64,000 nt of DNA from Cryptomeria japonica. Taxonomy: Eukaryota > Streptophyta > Pinopsida > Cupressales > Cupressaceae. The notes under the pieces were generated by a model. The model saw only the letters and a list, made by a program, of their open reading frames with translations, did not search any database and had not been told where the DNA came from. Numbering within the stretch: position 1 is the first letter of the stretch; every line of letters starts with the position of its first letter. Location: the NCBI RefSeq assembly GCF_030272615.1, contig NC_081409.1, positions 243,411,924 to 243,475,923 on the forward strand, given 5' to 3'. The position numbers and the translations under genes were made by a program. Positions 23,314 to 35,308 of this stretch are shown piece after piece.

Positions 23314-25241
23314 TTACCCCCAGATCTAGTGGAGAAGAATGAAGAATGAAGAACATGATCCAAAGACTCACATGTCTCCTCTAAAGATAAAGAGACCTCC
23401 TCCAACTGCTGTACATAAGAATCCACAATCATGTCAACCTCGAAAGAATGATCATGTAGAGAATGAACAAGAGGCTCAGAGTTTTCCCTCGCAACAATCG
23501 AAGAAGGATCATCTTCATTGAAGAGAAGATGGATATCATCAATGATGTCTCCCAAATTTGCAATGTAGGACTCCACAAATAAACTTGCAATGTCTATCAA
23601 ATACTCATCCTAATGAGCTGAAGCTGGAAGACAAGATATAGCCTGCTGCACTGAATCACAAGAAGGCAAAACTGTCGCATCATCTGCATCATCAGGTGCA
23701 ATAGGCGATGTGATATTAAGAGGAGGAGATGAAACGCAAGGCTCAAGAACGGGGTCACATGTGAGAATCCCCAAGTGCAAGTACCCAAAGTTCTCAAAAT
23801 CTGAATCATCACAAGAAGTGTGATCATCATATGTAAAATCATCCTCGTCAATAGGAACAAAATCTGAAAAGGAATATAACCGAGATGCATGATCCACAAC
23901 CCCAGTCGCAAAGATAGCTCTACTCTCCAAGTCTCTAATGATAACTGACTCAGGTGTGAACTCTACAATTTTCTTTGTTGCCCCATGTGTGATTTGTTAG
24001 ATGGAAAGAAGATTGTTTGTCAAATGGGGTACACACAACACATCATTGAAGGACTTATCCCCAATGGCAATAGATCCTTTCCCAATCACATCCATATATG
24101 TATGATTGCCCATCAAAATCTGTGGCATGGTTCAAGGCTCAAATGAAGATAACATAGACTGCAAAGATGCCATATGATGAGAAGCCCCTAAATCTAGAAG
24201 CCATCTCCCTGAATCATGACTTGTAGTAGCACAAAGAGCTTGTCCTTTTCTTGTCCCAAAAGAGTGAGTCTTCCCACTTGTTGCTGCCATAAATGCTTGA
24301 CCTTTCCCCTTTGATTGTGAGGAAGTGGAAGGTAACGAATCCTCCTCCTTGTAGGTATTAGGCAAATTGATGTTGTTCTTTTTGAGGATATGGGGGAGCT
24401 CACCAATCTTCTTAGAATGGCAACGACGCTCCTCATGACCAACATTTTTACAATAGGCACAAGTTGGTCTCTCCTTTGCTGAATTGTCCTTTTTGGAAGA
24501 GGATGAATCCCCTTGTCGTGGACAAGGTGGTGCTTTGTCCTTAGGCTTTGATTGGCATTTCTTCTTGTTTGAGTTGTCCTTTCCTTGATTTCCTTTGTTC
24601 CCTTGAGTTGCCACATATGCTTGAGACTTAGAAGTCTTAAGAATGCTCATGCTTATCAACTTAGTTTGCTCCATCATCAACATATATGTGAAAGCATCAA
24701 ATGTAGGCATTTTGTAGCTTGAACCTATTGTCATGCTATGGGTTTGGAAACTAGAAACAAATGTTGCATATTCTTGTGGAAGTTTGCCTATCAAATTGTA
24801 GATCAATTGAGTATCCTTCTTATCAATGCCACAATCTTTGAGTTGTGCCCTCAACTCATTTGCTTTAGTGACATAACCTTGTATTGTATCAAAGTTTTTG
24901 GGATCTAACATGGTGAGATCACTTTCAATTTGATATTCCCTAATCTCATCAACTTGACCATACAAGTCTTGAAACTTTTGCGAAGTATCCTTAATTAAAG
25001 TACATCTTTCAATATGAAAAATGAGATCCTTTGATACATACTTTCTTAAGGTACCAATTGCCATGATGTTCTTAGTGAGCCAATCCAAGTGACCATTGGG
25101 ATCAACCTTAGGATCAACAGGAGAAACAATAGTTCCATCAATGTAATGAGTTAATCCTTTTTCCATTAGTTTACTCCATGCATCAATTTTCCAAGTAGTA
25201 TAATTATGTGGAGTTAAGAGAGGAAACTTAGGAGAACCCAT
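23314..25241 (-). pseudogene. Copia gag-protease ORF, non-autonomous element
   Basis: ATG at 25241 opens a 369-codon gag: N-terminal copia gag fold (HNYTTWKIDAWSKLMEKGL), a basic Ser/Lys-rich stretch, and the zinc knuckle CAYCKNVGHEERRC. It reaches the start of an aspartic protease, WLLDLGASHHMA, where the usual D-S-G is D-L-G. After TGA at 24134-24132 the same frame continues through TAA (23999-23997) and another stop near 23610. It covers protease/GAG-pre-integrase-like sequence (GKGSIAIGDK, VLCVPHLTNNLLS, ATGVVDHASRLY) and a highly acidic region (DEDDFTYDD...) to about 23304. RT, integrase and RNase H are missing. Upstream sequence belongs to the solo LTR-A, so its true leader is 28269 onward. 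Confidence 0.88.
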
Positions 25242-25289
25242 AGCAGCAAAAATGAAAGAACACAAGAGAACAAGAGCACAAGAGACACC

Positions 25290-28268
25290 TGTTGTGTGTG
25301 TCGTACACACACTCCCATCCCTGACGGGGACCCCCTTTTGTTTTCGCCCTTTGTTTGCTCAAGAAAGGTGAAGCCAGAACAATGTCTTCGAACCCGAACT
25401 CGTTTGAGAAGGGCATTGTAAAATGGATATTCGGCATCTCTTGTTCCATGGCAAGATAGATGAAATCACACATTTCGGTCCGAAATACCCTTCTCAGACC
25501 AGAATTCGCGAACTTCAAATCGCGCCAAACGCTTCATCAACCCGAAAATGACCAACACTTCTAAAGTTGCACATTTCGGGCTAGATAGCCGAGTTTTAGG
25601 TAGAAGTTCGTTCTTTTCCCTGTGAAATCCCAAAATTCGTCAAAGGGAACAAACCAGGTTGAAATAAAGTTCGCTCAAAATACCTCAATAACCCGAAGTT
25701 AGAAGCAAGGGCCGTTTTTGCATCCAAAATCCAAAGTTCGCACATTTTGAGCAAGAAACCCAAAATCCCAAGAAAAAGGAAAATCACGTAGAACAACCCA
25801 TTCGGCCGAATTTCATTAAGTGAAAAAGCCATAGAAAGTTGCAAATTCCATGTGAAATGGCCGACTTTCTCAAGGGTATGGCGTCCAAATCAAATCGCCC
25901 AAAACCCCGTGCTTTGTTTAATTTGCACAGTTCATTAACAAACCCCGAATTTCATCAAAGACTTATAAATTAAGTGAAGGAGGCAAGAAAAAATAAAATC
26001 TCACAAAACCACTCTCTGTGCCGAAATAACAAAGGGCTCTCAAATCGGAAATGTGACAAAGAAAAATCATGCAATAAGTCCAAATGTGCCGAATAAGCTA
26101 AATCACGCCTGAGACACCATTTTAGCCGAAACGAACTTCAGAGGCTAAATCTCAAAATCAAGCCAAGAGAGCCGAAAAAGAACAAAGTTAAAAGGCTCAC
26201 AAATCGTCTTAAAGAGCTGAAAATGATCAACAAGTCCACAATTGTGCAGGAAAATTTCTAAGTCGCGCAACATGACCACATTAGCCGAAATTAGGAGGCG
26301 AAGGGACAGTTCACAAATTCGTCTAAAAGCCCGAAGTCATAGGTCGAATTCATTTTGCCATCACGTCTGTCATCGAGCCTTCAAAGGTGGCAGATATGCC
26401 CAAGTCGCCAAAGCCAAACAAAATGACGTTCGCTGTAAAACCTACAAAATGCCCGATAAAGACCTTTATTCGGTGAAATGAAGTAGAAGTCTAAAATTCA
26501 CGCAAAATCGTCTTTTTAACCGAAAAACTTAAATGGATCAAAATATCGCACTAAGCTTCTTAAGTTGAAAGGTTAAAAAATCAAAATCGCACTTCTAAAT
26601 CAAATGACCGAGTTTTGGTATTAACGCAAAGGGGTGTTTAGAATCTCCTAAGGCAAATTCGCTCATTTAGGCCAAAAAGGCCGAGATGCATTCAAAGGAG
26701 AGGCGTCTAGGTAAAATTGCACCATGTCAATAAAGTGTGCGAATTTCACAGGTGTTGAAAGAAAGTCGCACAAAACATGTCAAAATGTCGAAGTTCATCA
26801 GAGGAAGGTGAAAAGACTTAAGTCAAAATCTCCCAAAACCTTCAAATCCCTTGAAGTTTTAAAAGAAAGACATTTGTTGCAATAATATCTCGCAAAAGAT
26901 ATGAAACGCGCGGATTTTCATCGAGGGGCATTTAAAGTTAAAATTTAATATGATTGTTAAATTAAGTTATTTAATTTTTCAAAATGATTATTAAAAGTGG
27001 AATTCATTGTTTGCAGATTGATGGCAACCTAAAGCGCAAATTGGAGACGCAATCGCAAGCGATGCCAGGAAGCAAGAATGGGGAACGTACTGTAGGGCTC
27101 AAGGTTGAAGTGACGAAGCGGCGAAGCACGGGGAAACGCACCACCACCGGACCACAAGACGAAATCCATCCTCAAGACCGAAGACAAAGAACACGCAGGA
27201 GCACTCAAAATGTGCATTCTTGGAAATACACAGTTGGAAGATATTCTAGAAAATCAGTTTTTAAAAAACGTGTTGTTTAAATGTAAAGGACTACTTGTGG
27301 GCTCTGTCTAATGAATTCAAAATGAGGGGACACAAGTCAGTTATTCCCAACTACCAGGTGGATTGAATTGATGCCAAACAGTTGTAGGTAGTTGAGAATA
27401 TGGTTGGGTGGATAATCGAGGATTGAATGGGCATGGGTTAAAGCTGTCAGGCTTCTAGAAGGCATATCAGGGTTGTTGGATGCAATCAATCCTCACCCTC
27501 GATTCAAATTGTAAAATCAATAAAAGGCAAGATGCCTCTCATTTTAAAGGGTTAGATAGTTAGAGTTTTTGTAGAAAGATAGATTTTAGTAGTTAGGAAT
27601 AGAGTAGAACTGCTGCAGAAATTGTTGTAATGATAGCCAAAATCAATATATGAACATTGAAGTATGGTTTCCTTCAATAGGTTTAGATAGATCCTTTTTG
27701 GTGTCCAAGTATTTGATGGATTTGGGTTCATACCATTGGGGATATGCTGATTGTGTATCCCTGTGTATGGTTAGTCTGAGCCATTAAAATTGTGTTTAGT
27801 TCAATTGCAGGTGTCTGTCTGAGCTACGCCAAAATTGGATGCTTAGCCATGTACCTGCAGTCTGAAAATCTTCTAAGTTCCCTTAAAGATTGCACCATTC
27901 TTGTGAGGTTGTAGTTATTCTGGCCAAGCAGAGATTGATTATGTCGAATCCGTATACTCGCATACCAGTCTTGTTAATTTTAGGTCTCTTAACCATTCTC
28001 CTTTGCTTTTATTTCCCAGTTTGATAATCGCAGCAGAACAACTTGTTGTAAACGTAAGGCCCCTTGTGCTCCCAACAAAACACATCAACCGTTGAGCTAT
28101 CCTGTAGTCATGACTTGACATTTGGAACCTTGAGGTTGTCCCCTTTGATCAAATAAAATAGCATTAGGGATTTCCTTATTTCAAGAGAGGATATGATACT
28201 CAGCAAGTAAATTCTATTTTGCGTTGGCCGGATAGAGTTGTAGCAATACAATTTTAGCCATGTCAACA
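25290..28268 (+). repeat. Solo LTR-A copy 2, TSD ACACC
   Basis: 2979 bp, TGTTGTGTG...CATGTCAACA, with perfect TSD ACACC (25285-25289, 28269-28273). The start carries CACACACTCCC and GACGGGGACCCCC (25323-25335). The middle (25500-26900) has many scattered CCGAA/TTCGC units. TATA-like ATAAAAGG is at 27520-27527. The end has CCCCTTGTG, TTCAAGAGAGGATATGATACT (split), TTTTGCGTTGGCCGG. It inserted into the leader just upstream of the copia gag start. Confidence 0.93.
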
Positions 28269-28486
28269 ACACCCCCCCAAATTCGCTCAAGCAAAGTAAC
28301 CCCCCAAATGATGATTTTGGCACTTTATATGTAGTGCGTGTACAATAGGCCACTTGCAAACACTGACAAAGTGGACTTCTAATTTTGTTTGACAACTTGC
28401 CCCAATAGGCTAACAACTACAATGCAAAAGACCAAAAGGATAGATCTATGCAATACAAGTGCCAAATTGGCCAAAAATGACCATAT
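28269..28486 (-). other. Copia leader, between nested insertions
   Basis: 218 bp of non-coding leader of the copia at 20614-49399, bounded by the ACACC TSD of the solo LTR-A and the 8-bp duplication of the GGGGAC hAT. On the minus strand it has a G-run (GGGGGGGTGT) next to the gag leader. Confidence 0.6.
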
Positions 28487-30121
28487 ACTGAAAACTATGT
28501 TACCCTGAGTTTTTGGGACGAGGACAACAGGGGACAACGGGACAAGTTTTCGGGATGACAAATTTTTTTGCCAATTTTGGGGATGTGTCGATGTGTTTTT
28601 CATGCACATGCGAACACAGAATAAAATACCAAGGTATCTTATCTTCTCTTGAACAAAGTTATTCGAATGTTGAAGATTTGCCTAAGGATCAATCGAAATA
28701 ACTCCAAGGTTCTTATATGTAGGGTCTCTACGTGTGGATAAGCTCTGTGGTTTGATGTGATTATGCTGGAATCACAAGGGGACTTACATTCGAATGCCTA
28801 AGTGTTTGAATTTGATGGAACTTGAGTCCTATCTAATCACGAGGGAGAATAAAGAAATAGCAAAAGGTAAAGGGCTCAAAAAGTCTACTCTAAGAATCAG
28901 AGAAGATAAATGAACAACTAGGTGGAGTCCTACTAGGTTGGGTCTCACCATCAGGTTGAACAATCCGACACCAACTCAGTGTGATCTTCTAAGGGATGTT
29001 TTGAATATATTCAAATCGTTATCAGACATTGATCACCATTAAAGTTAATGCATGAACAATAGACGTGTAACGACTCGAGATTAAGCTCATTCTACGCTAG
29101 TTGACCAGACAGGGCGCCCTTACAATCAGCAAGAGGCTAGTGGTTTGGACTAGGCGGATTCCACACGAGTGCATTCAGTAACTTCTTTCATTCAATCTAA
29201 TTGTTTACCATCTAAAACGCAGATTCAACAAGAAACCATGCATATTGCAAAGACACAACACACTTCACCATAACTTCAATGAAAATGGAGTTCATTTACA
29301 ATTTAGGCAACAATTTCTTGCCTTCTCTTCCTAATCTACTCTAATTGCTATCTATTCACTATTCTAGCTACTAACTCTTGACTAACTGTTTATCAACTAT
29401 TAATCAACTATTAACCTTTACAAATGAAGAGTCAAAGCTCTATATAGAGAGCTCTTTACAATTCAATGGCTAGGATTACAAGATGAAAACCCTTGTTATA
29501 ACAAACTCCTTTAGCCAATGAGAAAATTACATTAATGCTTGCGAACCAATGGGAAACCGAGGTAGGTGCCTCGAAGTTTGTGCCATCACTGGTGAGTCAA
29601 GTACATTGAATTTGGACATGCTGATGTGGACCTATCTGACTGGAGGAACAGTGACTGGGATGCCACCTTGTCTTGCGTTTGTGATTGGTTAATCAAGGAA
29701 CGTTGTATTTCTTGATATTCAATGTGATGATGATGAGAAGCTAACTTTGATTAACTCTTCTAAAACTATCTGCTTCTTTCAACGTACCCTTGCACTGGCC
29801 TTGGTTGATCCTCCTTTGTCCTTGATGTACTAGATGAATGATGTACCTCTCCTTGGCTCACCTGTGTTTGATGAGGCCCCTTCACGATCAAGTCACTCCT
29901 CTGGTAGCTCACCTCGCCTTGAAGTGTTTATAAGATCTTTCTTCTATGCCATCTTGCGATTTCTCCATGTGATAGAATGAGATCCTTGAGGATGTGTTGT
30001 GCGAATCGCACACCCATCCCCGTCTTGGACAGGGACCCCCTGGTTTGTGCCTTTCTGTCTTTGTGGAAGAGGAAGGGTATGTGAAGGGTCAAGTTGGTGA
30101 GTGATGCAGTCTGAAATGTCG

Positions 30122-30255
30122 TCTTGATCTTCAAATGCCCTGAAATTTGGCTAAGTCTGGAATGTCTTGACCCTAAAATTTGGCTAAGTCTGGAATTTCC
30201 TGGCCCTGAAATTTGGCTAAGTCTGGAACGTCCTGATCCTAAAATTTGACTAAGT
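30122..30255. repeat. Four ~35-bp tandem units
   Basis: Units of (C/T)CTGAAATTTGGCTAAGTC, each followed by TGGAA and a CCTG-containing linker, repeated four times, the last diverged (TTTGACTAAGTCTGAAAAC). A single unit occurs in the MITE near 13616. Confidence 0.8.
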
Positions 30256-30329
30256 CTGAAAACTGAGGAATCCTCCAAAAACTAGAATTTGCAATATAAC
30301 TCTTGGAGGTCTGAAACCACTCTCAAACA

Positions 30330-30400
30330 TCCTGAAAGTATATATGGAATATGACTTAAAGTATAAGAAATTTCTTATACTTAAATGTTATATTCCATAA
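30330..30400. repeat. Short perfect-arm hairpin in LTR-A
   Basis: ATATGGAATATGACTTAAAG...AAGAAATTTCTT...ACTTAAATGTTATATTCCAT: two ~30-nt arms around a short AAATTT loop. A longer-loop form is in the MITE at 13710-13800. Confidence 0.75.
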
Positions 30401-30419
30401 AATGATCCTTCGACGAGAT

Positions 30420-31315
30420 CTTGACAAACTTGCCCAAGTGCCCAAGCTCGCACTTCTTGAGGAAAACGTTTAAAATTGCTAAAATGCCCAATTTCGGACC
30501 TTGGGGCAAAAACTGGAAAATGTTTAAAAGTTGCAAAAAACCCCCAGAGGTCCGAAAATCACTTAAGTCCTCCAATTTCGGACCCTGGGGCTAAAATGTG
30601 AAAAAGTGAAAAAGTTGCGAAAAGTGCCTTGAGGTCCGAAAATTCACTTAAGTTGCCAAAAGTGCCTTAAGGTCCGAAAATTGCTTAAGTTGCCAAAAGG
30701 TGCTTTAGGTCCGAAAATGATAGAGTTCGCAAAAATGTTTAAATGCTCCGAAATTAGCCTTAGACTTCCAAATTCGGACCCTGGGGCCGAAATTCAAAGT
30801 TTGACAAACTTGCAAAGAGGGCTGAAAGGTCCAAAGTTTTTCATAAATTACAAAAACGTCCAAATGGTCCGAAGTCTTCTTAAATTGGCAAAAGTGTTTC
30901 AAAGTCCGAAATTTCAGATAGAAGGTTAAAATCGCAAAAACTCAGAAATTTGTAAAAACGCTTGAAAACTCCGAAATTCGCGAAAAAGGGCTAAGGGTCC
31001 GAAATTCGTCGAATTTGCAAGAATAGCCAATGGTCCGAAGTTTTCTTTAAGTTGCAAGAAGTGTTCAAGGGTCCGAAAATTACCCTTCAGCTGGAACAAA
31101 AACCCAAGCGCTCTGAAATTCGCCAGAAGGTTAAAGTCGCGAAGTTCCAAACATGGGCCTAGGGCCCGAAGTTTTTAAATGAATTTGCAAACATGTTTAA
31201 AGCTTCGAAAATCCAAAGGCGTTAAAAACTCCGAAAACACTGTAAGTTCACAAAAACGTTGAAAAGTCCGAAAATGCCTTGATATACCAAAAGCGTGGAA
31301 AGGTCCAAATTTATC
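30420..31315. repeat. GGTCCGAAA/AAGTTGC repeat array in LTR-A
   Basis: More than a dozen loosely spaced units of (A)GGTCCGAAA(A/T)T followed by AAGTTGC(C/A)AAA. It is the opposite-strand equivalent of the tidy tandem at 475-975. No coding potential. Confidence 0.75.
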
Positions 31316-31323
31316 TTTAAAAT

Positions 31324-31395
31324 CTAAGTTGCCGGTTCGGGTTCCGGTTCCGGTTCGGGTTCGAAGAACCCGGTATGGCAAAATTTTGAAAAGGG
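31324..31395. repeat. hAT left end: TIR and GGTTCGGG subterminal repeats
   Basis: CTAAGTTGCC followed by five GGTTC(G/C)GG-type units within 60 bp. The right end has the complementary CGAACCC units, suggesting transposase binding sites. Confidence 0.8.
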
Positions 31396-31664
31396 GTTTG
31401 GGTTCGTTTGGGTTCGTTAATACAAAAACATGTAAATTTTTTATATATATATATATATTTTGATATTTGTGAAGCCTATAAGCATGAATTAAAATATGCA
31501 TGTCACATAGCATCATATGAACAACAAAACAAACATAAACTTGTAATCATAGCATCATGATCATACCATAATTGATAATAGCATCATATACATCAAGTTT
31601 AATATCAAAATGACAAAATATTCAAGTATCATTGTTTCAACTTTCAACAATATAAACTTAAAGT

Positions 31665-34137
31665 TTAATCATCAAATGGATCATCTAATTCTTCATCCTC
31701 CTCCTCCTCCTCCTCCTCCTCATTGACATTGACATTACATGAGCCAATGCCACTTGCACTTGCACTATAAGTTGGCTCAATTTCCGAGTCATCAAGTGTC
31801 AATGCAAGAAGCTGAGAAGCAGGAGCATTCAAATCAGTATGCTCTGGCTCTATATCCCACATCTTTGTTTCCCCTTGTGTGTAGTCATGTTGTTTGTGTG
31901 AAAGAAGACGTAGGTTGGAATGCACATATACTAAATTCTCCACTCTTTTTGATAGCAGCCTATTGCGCTTTACTGAGTGGATGAAAGAGTATGTGCTCCA
32001 ATTTCTTTCTGAAGCAGATGAACTAGCAACCTATGAAGACAAAGTAAACAATTAAAGTTATACATTAATAAAAATAAAATTACTAGCAACCTATGAAGAC
32101 AAAGTAAACTATAAATAAACTAAAACTTGTAAATTTAAAATTTTAATTAATTAAACTTACTTGTGATAAAACTTTTATAGCGAGGGGTTGTAGGTGTTGG
32201 AAGCATGTGCCATGGAAGTACCACCAGCTATGAGCATCTTTCTTGGATCTATGACGAAGTGCATCAACACTTAGACCATTCCCATTTGCGAATTCTATGA
32301 ACTCATTTGTAACAACATCTCGCAAATCATCATCGGGATATAGTCTAAGAAATGCTGCCTTATACCCATCAGATACTTCTAGATCTCTCCATGGTGGAAT
32401 CCTTCCTGGTTTATCAAGAAATTGATTGCTATAGTACTTAGGTGTCAAGGCATAGGCAAGAAGGTGCAAAGGAGTGGTCATCTTATTCCACCTCTCTACA
32501 ATAATTACTTCCAGTTCTTTGAAGAATTTCTCCTGAGGATCATTCTCTTTTTCATTTATAGTAACCTTTATTTTTTCAAGCATTGAATCAATGCCATCAT
32601 AAATCTCACCTATGCAAGGCCTATCCATGTCTGTATAGCGAATCATGCTCATGATGGGCTCAGTGATACTTAGGAGATATGTAACAAGATCCCACCATTT
32701 CTCATTCAATATTCTATCCCTAATTTTTTCTGCCCTCTCAGTGCTACTTTGCTTCCATACAGTCCAATTGGTGCTGATCACCATATTGCATAGTGCCACT
32801 CTAACTTTCACAAGTCGTCTTAAGACGATTGTGTTTGATGCAAAACGGGTCTCAGCAACCTATAACACAAATTAATGCCAAATGATTAAAAAATAAAGCC
32901 AAACTTTAAAGAAGAATACACAATATAGCTTACACAATGATATTATTAACATTGAAAATTCAAAAAAATCAGAAAATGTAAAATTAAATTACTATTTCAC
33001 TTACCTTCAATAGCTCCAAATTTGAATAGGTTCTAAAAATCCCTTGAGACATGTGGTGGTTTGTGATGAACATCTGGATGTCCTCAGCCTCTGCATACAC
33101 ATCTCTGATCCATTTTATTTTTTGCCCAATCCTTTGTAGCATAAGATTGAGTGAATGTACCGCACAAGGTGTCCAAAAGATGTGATCATAGCGTTGCTCA
33201 ACCAACAAACCAGCAGCTCTACAATTTTTTGCATTGTCCGTTATGACTTGGACAACATTGCGAGGTCCCACAGACTCAATGGCAGAGATGAGAATTTCTG
33301 CAATAAATTGGCCATCTTTTATTTGGCCCTCACAATCCACAGCTCTCAAAAACATTGCCCCTTTAGGGGACACCGCTATGACATTGATCAAGGGACGGTT
33401 TTTAGCATCTTTCCACCCATCTGAAACAATTGTTACACCTGTCTCAACCCATGAATCCCTTATGGGTTTCAATGCATCTTCAACCCTCTTCACCTCTTTC
33501 TCCAATAATGTTCCACGTACCTTCTCATAACTGGGGCCCTTATACCCTCTTGGTGCCTCATTAACACTTTTTATCATTTGCTTCCACTATGGGGAGCGAA
33601 CAACATTGAATGACAACCCATTTGCATAAATGCACCTTACTATATCTTGATCAGCAGTGTCTCTACTCTCATTTTGGAATGCGGTTTCTAAAGGCCCCTT
33701 TGTTCTTTTACGTGTCAAGGGTGGTTCACTTTGAGGTTCATTTGTGGCAAAGAAGGGGTGGTCTTCTACTACAATACTGGGATTAGAAGGGCCTTGCATT
33801 CCCCTTGTTTTCTTTGATGCGGTTTGGTTCAATCTACGGGCTTCCCTCTCTTCTGCCGCCTCATGCTCCCTAATATATTTCATCACTATCTCATTTGGTA
33901 TAGGTTTACCATTTTTTCCAGGGCATTTTTTGATGCCTCTTCCTTTTATTCCACACAAATGGCCTACCACCCGATAATATGAACTATTACGTTCAATATC
34001 ACATCCATGGCATTTCCAACGGAATCCCCCACCTCCCGGAAGTTGTTTTATAATGTCCACATATTTCCATAAGGGAGAATTTGGATCATTTCTTTGTTTT
34101 GCAATTATTTGTTCATTGCCAATGGAGGAAGATGTAG
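31665..34137 (-). pseudogene. hAT transposase (BED, DUF659-type, hAT dimerisation)
   Basis: Three exons on the minus strand. Exon 1: ATG 41441-41439 plus four bases (to 41435), interrupted by the chromovirus, then 34137-33005. Intron 33004-32860 (GTAAGT...ATAG). Exon 2: 32859-32161. Intron 32160-32031 (GTAAGT...ATAG). Exon 3: 32030-31665. All junctions are phase 0; total 734 codons. Exon 1 has an N-terminal BED-like zinc finger (WKYVDIIKQL, WKCHGCDIERNSSYYRVVGH) and the catalytic-core start VSDGWKDAKNRPLINVIAVS. Exon 2 continues VAETRFASN. Exon 3 has the dimerisation motif ERNWSTYSFIHSVKRNRL and a poly-Glu tail. It is dead: a TAG at 33589-33587 replaces a residue after VVRSP, and the retroelement splits codon 3. 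Confidence 0.93.
32023..32110. repeat. 58-bp tandem duplication over the hAT intron 2 acceptor
   Basis: ACTAGCAACCTATGAAGACA with AAGTAAAC occurs at 32022-32048 and again at 32082-32108, so intron 2 has two ATAG|GTTGCTAGT acceptors. Using the one nearer exon 2 brings in-frame stops; only the acceptor at 32031 continues the reading frame. Confidence 0.8.
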
Positions 34138-34465
34138 TGTAATGGACACCCTAGAATGCCCAAAAACTAACCCCACTGCTGATAGGAATTTAGTCAAACA
34201 GTTTGCAGCCAACTCCTTATTCCTCCGTTTAATGTTTCAATGTTTTTTTGTTTTTAAGTCTTTGCACAGGTATGAAACCACATAACATGAACTAAAAAGA
34301 ATTTACAATAATAGGCAAGCTGGAAATTGAACTACTGCTGTTATAATATTATTTTCAGAATTAACAAAATCAAATACATAGCAGGTTATTTTCAACTCAC
34401 TAAATACTCCAGCATTTTGACATAATGTTCCAACCAAAGTTTCTAATTCTGCTGCTACAGTAACA

Positions 34466-34596
34466 TGAATAGTGCTGCATGAATAGTGCCAAGTGAATAG
34501 TGCTGCATGAATAGTACCCGCGTGAATAGTGTCGCGTGAATAGTACCCACGTGAATAGTGTCACGTGAATAGTACCTGCGTGAATAGTGTCGCGGC
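34466..34596. repeat. GTGAATAGT minisatellite in chromovirus LTR
   Basis: About nine units of GTGAATAGT followed by ACCCGC, GTCGC or GCC-like linkers. The same tract at 40625-40697 in the 5' LTR has about five. Expansion or contraction happened after insertion, or during reverse transcription. Confidence 0.9.
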
Positions 34597-35147
34597 CTGT
34601 AGCTGGAAATGCAACCAAATAATGCTACTGCTTGTAGCTGGAAAAAACACCCAATCTGCCTGTAAATGAAGCTGATAGCAAAGGATTCCAAAGGCCAAAC
34701 CCCAAGGGAATGACGTCTAGAATGTCACAAGAGAGGATAGACGTCCTCTAATGCCAAGAACGGATCTGCAACTCACACACCAAATTCTTCTCATATTCCA
34801 CATGCCCAATGAAGCCACAAAAGCTCTCTTTTATTCTTTCTTCAAGGGGCAACCCAACTCACTCAAGCAATGTGGGATAAAACATGTTCAATATAAAACA
34901 TATTAAAATATTCACTTATGTCTCCCTTGGTTGCCCCTTTGATTTACACATATCTCCATAAAATAAATATTAAAGTAACACTTTAATATTTTACAATTAA
35001 ATTAAATGTTACTTTAATAAAACTTCAGGCATTAAAATATATTAGCAATCGAACTCCGAATAGCGTGAGTGATAGCTCGTTGGAAAGCTCTCGCCAAGGA
35101 GTATCAAATCCAATCACCAAAACTAGCCCCCGTTGTGTCCTGCTGAC

Positions 35148-35163
35148 TTACTAAAAATAGTAA
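35148..35163. promoter_or_regulatory. Conserved inverted-repeat motif, chromovirus 3' LTR
   Basis: TTACTAAAAATAGTAA, about 165 bp inside the LTR start (minus sense); duplicated at 41250-41265 in the 5' LTR. Confidence 0.5.
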
Positions 35164-35308
35164 GTATGCCTGAAACTAAGTAAATCAACTTCGTTTTGGC
35201 CCAAACTGGAAATGACTAGGCCAAAACACTCCAGGATCCTTTTAAACCCTTCGTTAGCCCTCGGGACCATGTAGAGCTAGGCTAACGCACATATACTTGG
35301 TCAATCTG

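Noticed and set aside
24132-28268. Copia gag plus adjacent LTR-A read as one element (gag with its 5' LTR)
   Set aside because: The LTR is flanked on both sides by the same 5-bp duplication ACACC, has no PBS next to it and its sense appears opposite. It is a solo LTR inserted in the gag leader.
31698-31720. GAG/CTC trinucleotide run as a microsatellite
   Set aside because: It is the poly-Glu codon run at the C-terminus of the hAT transposase.
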